From the NCBI GenBank assembly GCA_045639905.1, contig JAZUDZ010000021.1, forward strand, positions 1 to 51,779: DNA of 51,779 bases. Reading direction: 5' to 3'. A model generated the notes under the pieces. That model had not been told where the DNA came from. It was given only the letters and a program-made list of their open reading frames with translations, and ran no database searches. The first letter of the stretch is position 1; the number at the start of each line of letters is the position of its first letter. Below are positions 17,959 through 25,878 of this stretch, piece by piece. The DNA comes from RGIG426 sp045639905 (GTDB lineage: Bacteria; Bacillota; Clostridia; Oscillospirales; Acutalibacteraceae). The translations under genes and the position numbers were made by a program.

Positions 17959-18243
17959 TTATTCAACAATTGCCAAAATATCGTTTTGACGAACAATGAT
18001 GTATTCCTGTCCGTCAACTTTCACTTCAGTTCCGGCGTATTTACTGGTAAGCACTTTATCGCCCACCTTAACGACCATACCGATTTCTTTTCCTTCAACC
18101 ATGCCACCGGGGCCAACGGCTTTAACTTCGGCAACCTGCGGTTTTTCCTTGGCTGCACCGGCTAAAATTATACCGCTTTTGGTTGTTTCTTCCGCTTCAA
18201 CAAGCTGAACAACCACACGGTCGGCTAACGGTTTAATACTCAT
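17959..18243 (-). CDS. groES: Co-chaperonin GroES (10 kDa)
   Basis: The heptameric lid of GroEL. The 94-residue product has the IKPLADRVVVQ start, the mobile loop EAEETTKSGIILAGAAKEKPQ (hydrophobic GIIL contacts GroEL) and the ending YIIVRQNDILAI. It starts after AGGAGG and lies directly behind a perfect CIRCE element, so HrcA repression released by heat is expected. Confidence 0.98.
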   Translation of the reverse strand: MSIKPLADRVVVQLVEAEETTKSGIILAGAAKEKPQVAEVKAVGPGGMVEGKEIGMVVKVGDKVLTSKYAGTEVKVDGQEYIIVRQNDILAIVE

Positions 18244-18288
18244 AACAAAGACCTCCTGAATCTATATTCACAAAATAATTTATTCATT

Positions 18289-18315
18289 TTAGCACTCTAC
18301 ACTCTTGAGTGCTAA
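18289..18315 (-). promoter_or_regulatory. CIRCE element (HrcA operator)
   Basis: TTAGCACTC-N9-GAGTGCTAA, a perfect consensus match, lies between the promoter and groES. hrcA is not in the window. Confidence 0.97.
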
Positions 18316-18320
18316 AATCT

Positions 18321-18348
18321 ATTTTACTCATATTTTCAAAAAAATCAA
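18321..18348 (-). promoter_or_regulatory. groESL promoter
   Basis: On the minus strand TTGATT and TAAAAT are 16 bp apart. The CIRCE element begins 5 nt after the -10 box, so HrcA would block initiation. Confidence 0.6.
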
Positions 18349-18380
18349 GTATAAAACAAAAAAGATTTCAAAAAAAGTAA

Positions 18381-18407
18381 AATACCGAGGATTCACTCCT
18401 CGGTATT
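18381..18407 (-). terminator. Terminator of plsY-gpsA
   Basis: An 11-bp stem (AATACCGAGGA and its complement) with a 5-nt loop, starting a few bases after the gpsA stop codon. On the minus strand it runs into TTTTACTTTTTTT. Confidence 0.85.
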
Positions 18408-18411
18408 CAAA

Positions 18412-19398
18412 TTAGTCTTCACTTCGTTTAGGACGGTCCATTAGATTGGAAATTGCTTCTCTCGGGGAAGCACCGTTATAACACACATCGAAGCAAGCCT
18501 CACAAATCGGCATTTCCACATCATATTGTTTGGCAAGCCCGATTGCTGTTTTCAAGACCAAATACCCTTCTACGGTTCCCACTGATTTAATGGCCTCTTC
18601 GGGTTTCGTACCTTGTCCGATCAAAATACCGGCCCGACGATTCCGCGAATGCATACTTCCGCAAGTAACAATTAAATCACCCATTCCGGACAGTCCGGCG
18701 AAGGTATCCGCACTAGCCCCCATGGTAACTCCAAGCCGTTTAATTTCGGCAAGACCTCTCGTCATAAGAGCCGCCTTCGTATTATCTCCCATTTGAAGGC
18801 CATCACAAATACCGGCACAAAGAGCAATTATATTCTTGAATGCACCACCGAGCTGAACCCCCAAAATGTCACAGGACGTATATATGCGAAAATCCGGACT
18901 CATCAAAATATCCTGTATTGCCTTGGCCGTTTCTTCATTTTTTGCAGCACTAACTACCGATGTCGGGACTCCGCGGCCAACCTCTTCCGCATGAGATGGA
19001 CCTGAAATTGCGGCAATTCTAGCTTGTGGAAGTTCTTCTTCCAGGATATCCGTAAAACACTTAAAACTGGAATCATCCAGTCCCTTTGCTGCAACAGCAA
19101 TCAGAGTATCGGATTTCAGATACGGCTTCATGGAGATTGCCGTCGACCGAACTGCAAAAGACGGTACAACAACCAAAATCAGATCAGCCGCAGAAACACA
19201 GGAAATATCCGTCGTCAAATCTATCGTTTGTGGGACGGGAACACCGGGAAGGAGCTTTCTGTGTTCACTATGCTCACGGATTGAAACAATTTCCTCTTCA
19301 AAAGGCGACCAAAGGGTCACAGCATGCCCGTGTCTATGCGCCATAACTCCAAGGGCTGTTCCCCAGCCTCCGGAACCTAAAACTACTACATTAGCCAT
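18412..19398 (-). CDS. gpsA: Glycerol-3-phosphate dehydrogenase [NAD(P)+]
   Basis: Reduces dihydroxyacetone phosphate to sn-glycerol 3-phosphate for phospholipid synthesis. The 328-residue product has the dinucleotide-binding VLGSGGWGTAL (5-15) at the start, AAKGLDDSS in the middle, the catalytic-Lys region GGAFKNIIALCAGICDGL and GLSGMGDLIVTCGSMHSRNRR, all typical of GpsA. It follows plsY by 9 bp, so enzyme and acyltransferase for the same substrate are co-expressed. Confidence 0.96.
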   Translation of the reverse strand: MANVVVLGSGGWGTALGVMAHRHGHAVTLWSPFEEEIVSIREHSEHRKLLPGVPVPQTIDLTTDISCVSAADLILVVVPSFAVRSTAISMKPYLKSDTLIAVAAKGLDDSSFKCFTDILEEELPQARIAAISGPSHAEEVGRGVPTSVVSAAKNEETAKAIQDILMSPDFRIYTSCDILGVQLGGAFKNIIALCAGICDGLQMGDNTKAALMTRGLAEIKRLGVTMGASADTFAGLSGMGDLIVTCGSMHSRNRRAGILIGQGTKPEEAIKSVGTVEGYLVLKTAIGLAKQYDVEMPICEACFDVCYNGASPREAISNLMDRPKRSED

Positions 19399-19407
19399 TA
19401 TACATCC

Positions 19408-20109
19408 TCACTTCTTAGCTTTATTCCAATGGACTTTATTTTCTTCACCGCGAACTAACCGCTGAATATTGGAAAAATGTTTTAGAATAACAGTTATAAC
19501 AACTATACTAAACACTAACATACAAAATAGAACCGTTTGCAAATCCAGTTTGTCCACAAATTTTTGAAATACAAATAAAGCAGCATCAATGGACAAGGCT
19601 GCAATGATAGAACCAAGAGAAACATATCTTGTGATTCCCACAACAATTCCAAAAACAACAAGCCCTATTATGGCTGCTCTCCAGTCAAGAACCAGCATAA
19701 GTCCAAGCCCCGCAAGGATCCCTTTCCCGCCTCGGAAGGAAAACATGGCCGGCAAAATATGACCAAGCACGCAAAATAATCCAGCTATGTAACCTCCGAA
19801 CAGTTTGAGATGGTCTGCAGACACGCCGGATGTTGCAAATGAAGCCATCAAATACTCCCCGAGAAATACAGCAAGAACAGCTTTCCCAACATCACCTATG
19901 GCGGTGAAAATTGCCGCTCGCTTTCCATACGTTCTAAGTACATTTGTCGCTCCGGCATTACCGCTTCCGTGGTCTCGTATATCGTCATCCGCGGTGGCCT
20001 TGGAAACAATAATAGAAAAATTAATATCTCCTAAAATATAAGCGATAAAAGCCACTAAAAGCGCCAGCCATATATCATTTTGAAGAATAACAAGTACATC
20101 CTCAAACAT
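19408..20109 (-). CDS. plsY: Acyl-phosphate:glycerol-3-phosphate acyltransferase
   Basis: Membrane enzyme that transfers an acyl group from acyl phosphate to glycerol 3-phosphate, starting phospholipid synthesis. The 233-residue product has the three PlsY motifs: DHGSGNAGATNVLR, GHILPAMFSFRGGKG and a later Gly/hydrophobic segment around ITRYVSLGS. There are five to six hydrophobic segments. The C-terminal tail (about 30 residues with NIQRLVRGEENK) is usual. GAGGTG precedes the start, and gpsA follows in the same unit. Confidence 0.95.
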   Translation of the reverse strand: MFEDVLVILQNDIWLALLVAFIAYILGDINFSIIVSKATADDDIRDHGSGNAGATNVLRTYGKRAAIFTAIGDVGKAVLAVFLGEYLMASFATSGVSADHLKLFGGYIAGLFCVLGHILPAMFSFRGGKGILAGLGLMLVLDWRAAIIGLVVFGIVVGITRYVSLGSIIAALSIDAALFVFQKFVDKLDLQTVLFCMLVFSIVVITVILKHFSNIQRLVRGEENKVHWNKAKK

Positions 20110-20139
20110 GAATTACACACCTCATTTTCGTACATTGTT

Positions 20140-20168
20140 ATTCTATCATAGCCTACTATAACTGTCAA
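20140..20168 (-). promoter_or_regulatory. plsY-gpsA promoter
   Basis: On the minus strand TTGACA and TAGAAT are 17 bp apart, upstream of the plsY ribosome binding site. Confidence 0.7.
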
Positions 20169-20187
20169 TTTTATAAGGAATTTTCAC

Positions 20188-20216
20188 TTGAAAATACCAG
20201 CGAAAAAACATATAAT
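20188..20216 (+). promoter_or_regulatory. Promoter of the DUF1846 gene
   Basis: TTGAAA, 17-bp spacer, TATAAT, followed about 15 nt later by the AAAGGTGG ribosome binding site. It is divergent from the plsY promoter. Confidence 0.75.
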
Positions 20217-20246
20217 AAATATATGTTTTGAAAAGGTGGGATGATT

Positions 20247-21731
20247 ATGAATCGTAAAGGATTTGATAACGACTTATATGTAAAACTTCAGTCGGAACAT
20301 ATCCGTAAACGCATCGCTAAATTCGGCGGAAAACTCTATTTGGAATTTGGCGGAAAGCTTTTTGACGATTATCATGCATCCCGCGTTCTTCCGGGTTTTC
20401 ATCCGGACAGCAAGGTTTCTATGCTGATGGAACTGAAAGATGAGGCGGAAATTGTAATCGTTATCAATGCCGGTGACATTGAAAAAAATAAAGTTCGAGG
20501 AGACCTTGGTATTACCTATGACCTTGATGTGTTAAGACTCATCGATGCATTCCGCGATATCGGACTTTTCGTCGGATCTGTTGTATTAACCAGATATGCC
20601 GAGCAGCCAAGCGCCATCGCATTCCAAAAACGATTGGAAAACCTTGGAATCAAAGTGTATTGTCATTATCCGATTGAAGGATATCCATCAAACATCCCGC
20701 TCATTGTCAGCGATCAAGGCTTCGGGAAAAACCAATATATTGAAACATCAAAAAAACTTGTTGTTATAACCGCTCCGGGCCCCGGATCAGGCAAAATGGC
20801 CACATGCCTGTCTCAACTCTATCATGAACATAAAAGAGGCATTAAAGCCGGCTATGCCAAGTTTGAAACGTTCCCGATTTGGAACATTCCGCTTAACCAT
20901 CCTGTCAACCTCGCCTACGAGGCTGCAACAGCCGATTTGAATGATGTCAATATGATTGACCCGTTCCACCTGGAAAACTATCAGGAAATGGCCGTTAACT
21001 ATAACCGTGATGTCGAGATATTCCCTGTATTGGAAGCAACCTTTAAAGAAATCTTTGGAGAATGCCCTTACAAATCACCAACCGATATGGGAGTAAATAT
21101 GGCGGGCAACGCCATCGTGGATGATACAGCGGTTTGCGAAGCTTCAAACCAAGAAATTATTCGTAGATTTTACAAAGCATCCTGTGATGAAAAACAGGGA
21201 CTGGAAAACCCGGAAACCGTATACAAACTTGAACTTCTCATGAAAAAAGCCGGAATTTCCAAAGATGATCGGAAAGTCTCCGTGGTTGCCATGAACAAGG
21301 CAGCAGAAACCGGTGAGCCGGCAGCGGCGATTGAACTGGATGACGGCACCATCATCACCGGTAAAACGTCAAAACTTCTCGGTGCTTGCTCTGCATGTCT
21401 TTTAAACACATTAAAGAATCTTGCGAACATTGATGATACAATCAAGTTGTTATCTCCGGAAGTTTTACAGCCAATTCAGGAACTCAAGACAAAACATCTA
21501 GGTAATCGCAACCCAAGATTACATGTTGATGAGATTCTACTTGCTCTATCCGTTTGTGCAGCAAATGATAAAAATGCAGCGCAAGCACTCAAGCAACTAC
21601 CCAAACTCAAAAATTGCGAATTCCATTCGAGCGTTATTCTTTCCGAAGTTGACTCAAAAACTCTTCGTAAGCTTGGAATATATCTCACATGTGAGCCCGA
21701 GTATCAAACAAAGAAGCTTTATCATAAGTAA
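20247..21731 (+). CDS. DUF1846 family protein
   Basis: A 494-residue cytosolic protein of the DUF1846 family, widespread in Bacillota and structurally characterised but of unproven function. It starts MNRKGFDNDLYVKLQSEHI, as homologues do. It contains FGGKLYLEFGGKLFDDYHASRVLPGF, then APGPGSGKMATCLSQLYHE, a P-loop-like Gly-rich nucleotide motif, and later INMAGNAIVDD-like text (VNMAGNAIVDD). An ATG two codons upstream abuts the AAAGGTGG site too closely, so this one was chosen. It is a single-gene unit with its own promoter and terminators. Confidence 0.88.
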   Translation: MNRKGFDNDLYVKLQSEHIRKRIAKFGGKLYLEFGGKLFDDYHASRVLPGFHPDSKVSMLMELKDEAEIVIVINAGDIEKNKVRGDLGITYDLDVLRLIDAFRDIGLFVGSVVLTRYAEQPSAIAFQKRLENLGIKVYCHYPIEGYPSNIPLIVSDQGFGKNQYIETSKKLVVITAPGPGSGKMATCLSQLYHEHKRGIKAGYAKFETFPIWNIPLNHPVNLAYEAATADLNDVNMIDPFHLENYQEMAVNYNRDVEIFPVLEATFKEIFGECPYKSPTDMGVNMAGNAIVDDTAVCEASNQEIIRRFYKASCDEKQGLENPETVYKLELLMKKAGISKDDRKVSVVAMNKAAETGEPAAAIELDDGTIITGKTSKLLGACSACLLNTLKNLANIDDTIKLLSPEVLQPIQELKTKHLGNRNPRLHVDEILLALSVCAANDKNAAQALKQLPKLKNCEFHSSVILSEVDSKTLRKLGIYLTCEPEYQTKKLYHK

Positions 21732-21752
21732 TAATATCCACCTACATAATTA

Positions 21753-21824
21753 CCCCAAAAACTGACAATTGGGGGTGTTTGTAAAAGAAAGCCACGCGGC
21801 TATCGCGTGGTTTTCTTTTACAAA
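21753..21824. terminator. Tandem terminator hairpins after the DUF1846 gene
   Basis: First a weak CCCCAA/TTGGGG stem, then a long stem 21778-21824 whose GC core GCCACGCG/CGCGTGGT is followed by TTTTCTTTTAC. A-rich and T-rich flanks pair, so it can work on both strands. Confidence 0.75.
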
Positions 21825-21828
21825 AAAA

Positions 21829-21855
21829 GCGAGAAGTGCAACTCTCACTTCTCGC
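21829..21855 (-). terminator. Terminator of the major pilin gene
   Basis: GCGAGAAGTG pairs with CACTTCTCGC, and on the minus strand TTTTTTTG follows. It ends the whole pilus locus. Confidence 0.8.
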
Positions 21856-21891
21856 AAAAAAGTTAATTAATAACTATTGATAAGAATGCGC

Positions 21892-22320
21892 TTAGGAAGC
21901 ACTAGCCAAATCCGGAGCGCTCTCTTTCAACATGCAATCTTTGTCAAACTTGCAAAGAACATAATCTTGACCAGAGGCTTCTTTGAAGGTTTTGGAATTC
22001 AATTTCATACCAACAGAGGAAATGTCTGCTGCTTTGCAAAGTTGCTGACCATCTTTGTTGAGGTAGAATGTAGCTGTTGCATCACCCGACAAAGCATCAA
22101 TAGCAGCTTTAACATCAACCGGAGTTTCTCCGCCATCAGCAGCCATAAACTGAGCAACGACCAAAGATTTCAAAGCACGGGCGTTAGCAAGGTCAGTCTT
22201 CTGACGGGATTTCTCCAAAGCGGCCGTAAAGGTCGGGATGGCGATAGCAATCAAGATGGCGATGATGGCAATAACGATGAGCATTTCCATCAAGGTAAAA
22301 CCTTTTTTGTTCATTTTCAT
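21892..22320 (-). CDS. pilA: Type IV major pilin (PilA-like)
   Basis: A 142-residue prepilin. The leader MKMNKKG is cut before FTLMEMLIVIAIIAILIAIAIP; Glu at mature position 5 and the long hydrophobic helix are those of a major pilin. A small globular domain has three Cys near the C-terminus (LCKAADIS, VLCKFDKDC), which could form a D-region disulfide. The frame runs further upstream from a TTG, but this ATG is preceded by AAAGGAG. It has its own strong promoter apart from the assembly genes, which fits high-level expression of a structural subunit. Confidence 0.9.
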   Translation of the reverse strand: MKMNKKGFTLMEMLIVIAIIAILIAIAIPTFTAALEKSRQKTDLANARALKSLVVAQFMAADGGETPVDVKAAIDALSGDATATFYLNKDGQQLCKAADISSVGMKLNSKTFKEASGQDYVLCKFDKDCMLKESAPDLASAS

Positions 22321-22401
22321 AATAGCGTTTCTCCTTTTCAAAAAGAAATTATTTGGTTAATCCAAGAAGTCGAGTTGAGACTTCTCTTTTAACTTGATTA
22401 T

Positions 22402-22430
22402 ATAATACTCTTACAAAACATATATGTCAA
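22402..22430 (-). promoter_or_regulatory. Major pilin promoter
   Basis: On the minus strand TTGACA and TATTAT are 17 bp apart, leaving a leader of about 75 nt before the pilin start. It lies between a hairpin after pilO and the pilin gene. Confidence 0.7.
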
Positions 22431-22512
22431 CATTATTTTTCAAGTTTTTAAGAATTTTGTCTATAATACGCAACAAGCAAATGTATTTTTTGTATATTTC
22501 GCACAAAAGTTA

Positions 22513-22544
22513 AGCTCCGGATCCTCAAAACCAGACCCGGAGCT
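22513..22544 (-). terminator. Hairpin after pilO
   Basis: AGCTCCGG and CCGGAGCT can pair over a 16-nt loop that itself has some complementarity. The downstream minus-strand tract TTAACTTTTG is a poor U-tract, so termination may be partial. Confidence 0.5.
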
Positions 22545-22551
22545 AATTTCA

Positions 22552-23118
22552 TCATTCGATTGGGACATCTTCAGGAGTCTCTTTAGGCTCCTCATAGAAA
22601 TACTCAAAAATAGACATTGTCAATGAAACAGATGATTTGGCCTCATTAACAGTAAAACCAACATCCGAAATATAGCAGCCATGTTCCATAGCATCAAGCT
22701 GCTCAAGTATCCCTCTCGCCTGTTCATACGTTGCAGTTGAATAGTTTACTTTTATATTGCGGCGATAATATTTTTCACCTCTTGCCGGCGTTTCAAAGTT
22801 TAGGTTATAACTGTCAGCCGGAACAAAAATCTGGTTTAGTTCATCTGTCATCTGAACCAGGTTGTTATAATCGGCAATTTTAGTAAAATCATCACTGTCG
22901 CTATCAAGATCAAGTCCTAGTTGCTCTTGCCACTTTTTAAATACAGCAATTTGATCCTTAACAGTTTGGTCTTCCTCGGCGATGGTTTGTTGCTGCACTT
23001 GCAAATCAGCAATTTCATCCTTAGTGGGAGTATAATACATCAAGTACCAAATAGCAGCAACTACAACAAGACCTAAAATAACCATTAAGACTTTTTCTTT
23101 CATTGAACGCATTCCCAT
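22552..23118 (-). CDS. pilO: PilO-like pilus alignment protein
   Basis: A 188-residue protein with one N-terminal membrane helix (KVLMVILGLVVVAAIWYLMYY, about 9-29), a coiled coil (about 30-65) and a small alpha/beta domain (ferredoxin-like, about 80-175). This is the layout of PilO. PilM, PilN and PilO form the inner platform that links the motor to the growing pilus. Sequence identity in this family is low, so the call rests on topology and on gene order pilM-pilN-pilO. It overlaps pilN by TAATG. Confidence 0.8.
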   Translation of the reverse strand: MGMRSMKEKVLMVILGLVVVAAIWYLMYYTPTKDEIADLQVQQQTIAEEDQTVKDQIAVFKKWQEQLGLDLDSDSDDFTKIADYNNLVQMTDELNQIFVPADSYNLNFETPARGEKYYRRNIKVNYSTATYEQARGILEQLDAMEHGCYISDVGFTVNEAKSSVSLTMSIFEYFYEEPKETPEDVPIE

Positions 23119-23834
23119 TAGGACTCGCCTCCCTCTGTTTCAGATTCGCTATTCAGCCATGCATTCTTAATTTGAATGGTAATATTCGCTTTCAAAAGTT
23201 TCTCCTGACCCGTACCATTTTGTTCTGAAGCCGTAGTACTCACGTCAACGTTCTCAACCATTTCATTAGCTTCCAGATTTTCGGCCAATGTACCAACTTG
23301 CTCCAAAGTGACTCCATCAAAAGCAATTGAAACTACATTCCCCTTAACATTAACGGATTGCATACCGGCAACATTGAAGAGATTCTCCTCAAGCATATGG
23401 AAGAGTTCTACACGATTAACAATGGCAAGCTCGTCATCTGTCAAAAAAGCGTAGAAATAATGACTATATTTGTCCTGCAAATCAGCATATTTCGCCAAAA
23501 GAGCATTATCCGCATCAAGTTGTGCCTGTGCTTCGTCGCGCTTAGCAATTTCATCTTTCTTTTCCTGATATACGTCATATACACCAAATTTAGCGAGCAC
23601 AATTAAAACAAGAGCCGTAACTACAATTAATGCAATATTCTGATTTCGGGTATTCTCGCCTTTTTCTTTAAAGGCAAGGTTCATAGATGTTTTAGACGGA
23701 AGACCGGATTTCTTTTTACCAAGATTTGAAAGTTTTTCTTTTATTGCATCCATGTCAATATCTTTACTTAAACCTTTGCCTTGGTTCTCCACCTGACCGT
23801 CAACTGAAGCATTCACTTTATCTTTTTTAGCCAT
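23118..23834 (-). CDS. pilN: PilN-like pilus assembly protein
   Basis: A 238-residue protein. The first 65 residues are cytoplasmic, Lys-rich and presumably bind PilM. A membrane helix follows (NIALIVVTALVLIVLAKFGV), then a coiled coil rich in Glu, Lys and Ala, then a small domain (about 140-230). The cytoplasmic N-terminal tail is longer than in Gram-negative PilN, where a short INLLPWR motif is used; that motif is not seen here. The start was moved to the ATG behind GGGGAGGA, because the longer frame overlaps pilM. Confidence 0.8.
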   Translation of the reverse strand: MAKKDKVNASVDGQVENQGKGLSKDIDMDAIKEKLSNLGKKKSGLPSKTSMNLAFKEKGENTRNQNIALIVVTALVLIVLAKFGVYDVYQEKKDEIAKRDEAQAQLDADNALLAKYADLQDKYSHYFYAFLTDDELAIVNRVELFHMLEENLFNVAGMQSVNVKGNVVSIAFDGVTLEQVGTLAENLEANEMVENVDVSTTASEQNGTGQEKLLKANITIQIKNAWLNSESETEGGES

Positions 23835-23851
23835 ACTATATTCCTCCCCTC

Positions 23852-24829
23852 TTACTGCAAGGTTGCGCCAAGAGCCATGGCACAACGGGCGGAATTTTCG
23901 CTATGGAAAGCTTCCGGCATAAGGTCATTGATAGATCTTGCTTCCAAACCGGTTGTATCGGTAATCGCCTTCAAAAGCGGTTTGATTTCCGAACCACCAC
24001 CGGCATAATAGATATGCTGCTCATGATCAGCAGAAGAAGAGAATCCATAGAAGTTAAGTGCTTTCATAATTTCAAAAGCGATTGTGTTATACACTTCCAT
24101 GCATTCAGCCTGCTCTAAAGCATTGTTGTGGTTTGTTTCTTTATATGCACCGGCAACGTATTGGTCAACACTAAGTGCCAAAGAAATAGCCTCGTCAATG
24201 GACATACAACCATAGTCGATAACCTTGGTTGCTTCATATTTACAACCTTTGTAGAAATAAGCCTTGGTAGAAACATGGCCAATATCCACAATACAGTAGT
24301 CCATATCACTTTCCGCAATAGCCGGGTTTTGAGCCAGCAAATTACGATAAGCCATCTCTTGCGGCAGGGCAATTTCCAAACTTAATCCTGCATTCTGGAG
24401 CATCTGACGATTTTCCATAATAGCCGTCTTCAAAACAGCGGCTACCGTCGTATCGATATCCGTCACATTACCAAGCTGATCGGTCGATGTGCCGTTTACC
24501 AAATAGTCATAATAATAACGGTCAGCCTCTTGAGCCAAATAGTCTTTCATCTCGTATGGAAGGTTCATTATCATACGATCTTCATCCATGGCCGGGAAAT
24601 GAATACCACGGCAAAACACCTGAGAAGTTGGAAGGATCAAAGCACAAGGCCCTCCAGGAAGACGGTATTTCTTACGAATGGATTTAATAAAGTCAGTCAT
24701 AGCATCCTGAACCTGAACAATGCCGTCACGCACCATATTGGTCGGAAGTTTTTCGCAAACCATCGTCACGTTGGCGCCTTTACGGGCAGTGATTTTCAGT
24801 TCATTATTGCCGATGTCGATACCTAGCAT
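23852..24829 (-). CDS. pilM: PilM-like actin-fold ATPase of the pilus platform
   Basis: A 325-residue cytoplasmic protein of the ASKHA/FtsA-like fold. The phosphate 1 motif is LGIDIGNNELKI at the start; CIVDIGHVSTKAYFY is phosphate 2 (around 195) and YYAGGGSEIKPL the adenosine motif (around 275). PilM binds nucleotide and the PilN tail and couples to PilB/PilC. A 9-bp inverted repeat lies upstream. Confidence 0.88.
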   Translation of the reverse strand: MLGIDIGNNELKITARKGANVTMVCEKLPTNMVRDGIVQVQDAMTDFIKSIRKKYRLPGGPCALILPTSQVFCRGIHFPAMDEDRMIMNLPYEMKDYLAQEADRYYYDYLVNGTSTDQLGNVTDIDTTVAAVLKTAIMENRQMLQNAGLSLEIALPQEMAYRNLLAQNPAIAESDMDYCIVDIGHVSTKAYFYKGCKYEATKVIDYGCMSIDEAISLALSVDQYVAGAYKETNHNNALEQAECMEVYNTIAFEIMKALNFYGFSSSADHEQHIYYAGGGSEIKPLLKAITDTTGLEARSINDLMPEAFHSENSARCAMALGATLQ

Positions 24830-24895
24830 CGAACAATTCCCCCTTAATATACAGAATTAAAAATTAACAAAATATAATATAGGCATTTCTGCCGA

Positions 24896-24916
24896 TTTGA
24901 TTACACCGTAATCAAA
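24896..24916 (-). promoter_or_regulatory. Inverted repeat between prepilin peptidase and pilM genes
   Basis: TTTGATTAC-ACC-GTAATCAAA, a 9-bp perfect dyad, lies just after the prepilin peptidase stop. On the minus strand a small GGCA-GAAA-TGCC hairpin follows and then an A/T tract with TATATTATA. It could be an operator, an RNA processing site or a weak internal promoter region; nothing decides between these. Confidence 0.35.
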
Positions 24917-24918
24917 AT

Positions 24919-25836
24919 TTAACTAAACAAACCGGAATACCAATTTACAACTGTTTGCGCTACAAACAACGCAATCCAAGCCGCACAGGCAATGGACGGT
25001 CCGAACGGGATTAATCCCCCCCGCATTAGAACTTCGCTGTCGCTGAGTTCTTCTGTTTCGACCGTTTCGCCGGCTTCCTCCATTTGCTGTTTTTCCTGAA
25101 GTTCTTTAAGATCCTTTTGAATCATTATTTTCTTACCGATAACAGCAAAAATCATACCGATGATGCAGGCCATAATCATAATGAGAAGGGATTCCTGCCA
25201 GCGGAAGTAAAGACCTACCATGAAGATAATCTTAATATCTCCGCCGCCCATAGTTTCGCGTCCCATCACTTTGTCAGCAATAATAACAAAGATAAGAAGC
25301 GGAAGAGCGACAGCAAGACCGCCAATCAAGACATTGATATACGTCTTCCACCAAACCTCTTGTGATAAAAATGGCGCAAACACAAGTCTTGTAACAATGC
25401 CGATAACTATCAAACGATCCGGAACCAGATAATCTTCCAGGTCTGCAAAAGAGATACAGAGAAGAACGGATCCCAAAATCAGCCATTGCAGTGTTGCCAG
25501 TGATAAACCGAATTTCCATACAATGCTTAGAAATACGGCACCGGAAACAATCTCAGCAATTAGATAACGTGCGGCAATCTTTTCACCACAATAACGGCAT
25601 TTTCCGTGAAGGAAAATATAACTAAAAAGTGGAATCAAATCTGAAAGTCCCAAAGGATGGTTGCAAACAGCGCAATGCGAGCGGCCTTTCATCACCGATT
25701 CTCCGTGGACAATACGCCAGGCAGCACAATTCAAGAAACTGCCCATACACATTCCGAAAAGGAATGCCAGAACCAGGAAATAAATTTTCGATCCCGGCAC
25801 CTCATTCAGAATTTCATTAATCGATAAAGAAATCAT
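24919..25836 (-). CDS. pilD: Prepilin leader peptidase / N-methyltransferase (A24 family)
   Basis: A 305-residue membrane enzyme that cuts the prepilin leader after Gly and methylates the new N-terminus. The N-terminal zinc-binding loop has C55-x2-C58 and C80-x2-C83. The two catalytic aspartates are expected at D132 (FADLEDYLVPD) and D200 (GGGDIK, the GxGD motif). About eight membrane helices are seen. An unusual acidic cytoplasmic insert (around 232-270, EEAGETVETEELSDSE) precedes the last helix. It probably processes all four prepilin-like proteins encoded in the locus. AGGAG lies before the ATG. Confidence 0.93.
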   Translation of the reverse strand: MISLSINEILNEVPGSKIYFLVLAFLFGMCMGSFLNCAAWRIVHGESVMKGRSHCAVCNHPLGLSDLIPLFSYIFLHGKCRYCGEKIAARYLIAEIVSGAVFLSIVWKFGLSLATLQWLILGSVLLCISFADLEDYLVPDRLIVIGIVTRLVFAPFLSQEVWWKTYINVLIGGLAVALPLLIFVIIADKVMGRETMGGGDIKIIFMVGLYFRWQESLLIMIMACIIGMIFAVIGKKIMIQKDLKELQEKQQMEEAGETVETEELSDSEVLMRGGLIPFGPSIACAAWIALFVAQTVVNWYSGLFS

Positions 25837-25878
25837 AATGCGTCTCCTACTCTAAATATTTTGTGTGCGGACGCACCC

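Noticed and set aside
22342..22551. c-di-GMP (GEMM) riboswitch before the major pilin or the pilus operon
   Set aside because: I looked for the GEMM core in the leaders of pilA, pilM, the giant gene and the cyclase and did not recognise it.
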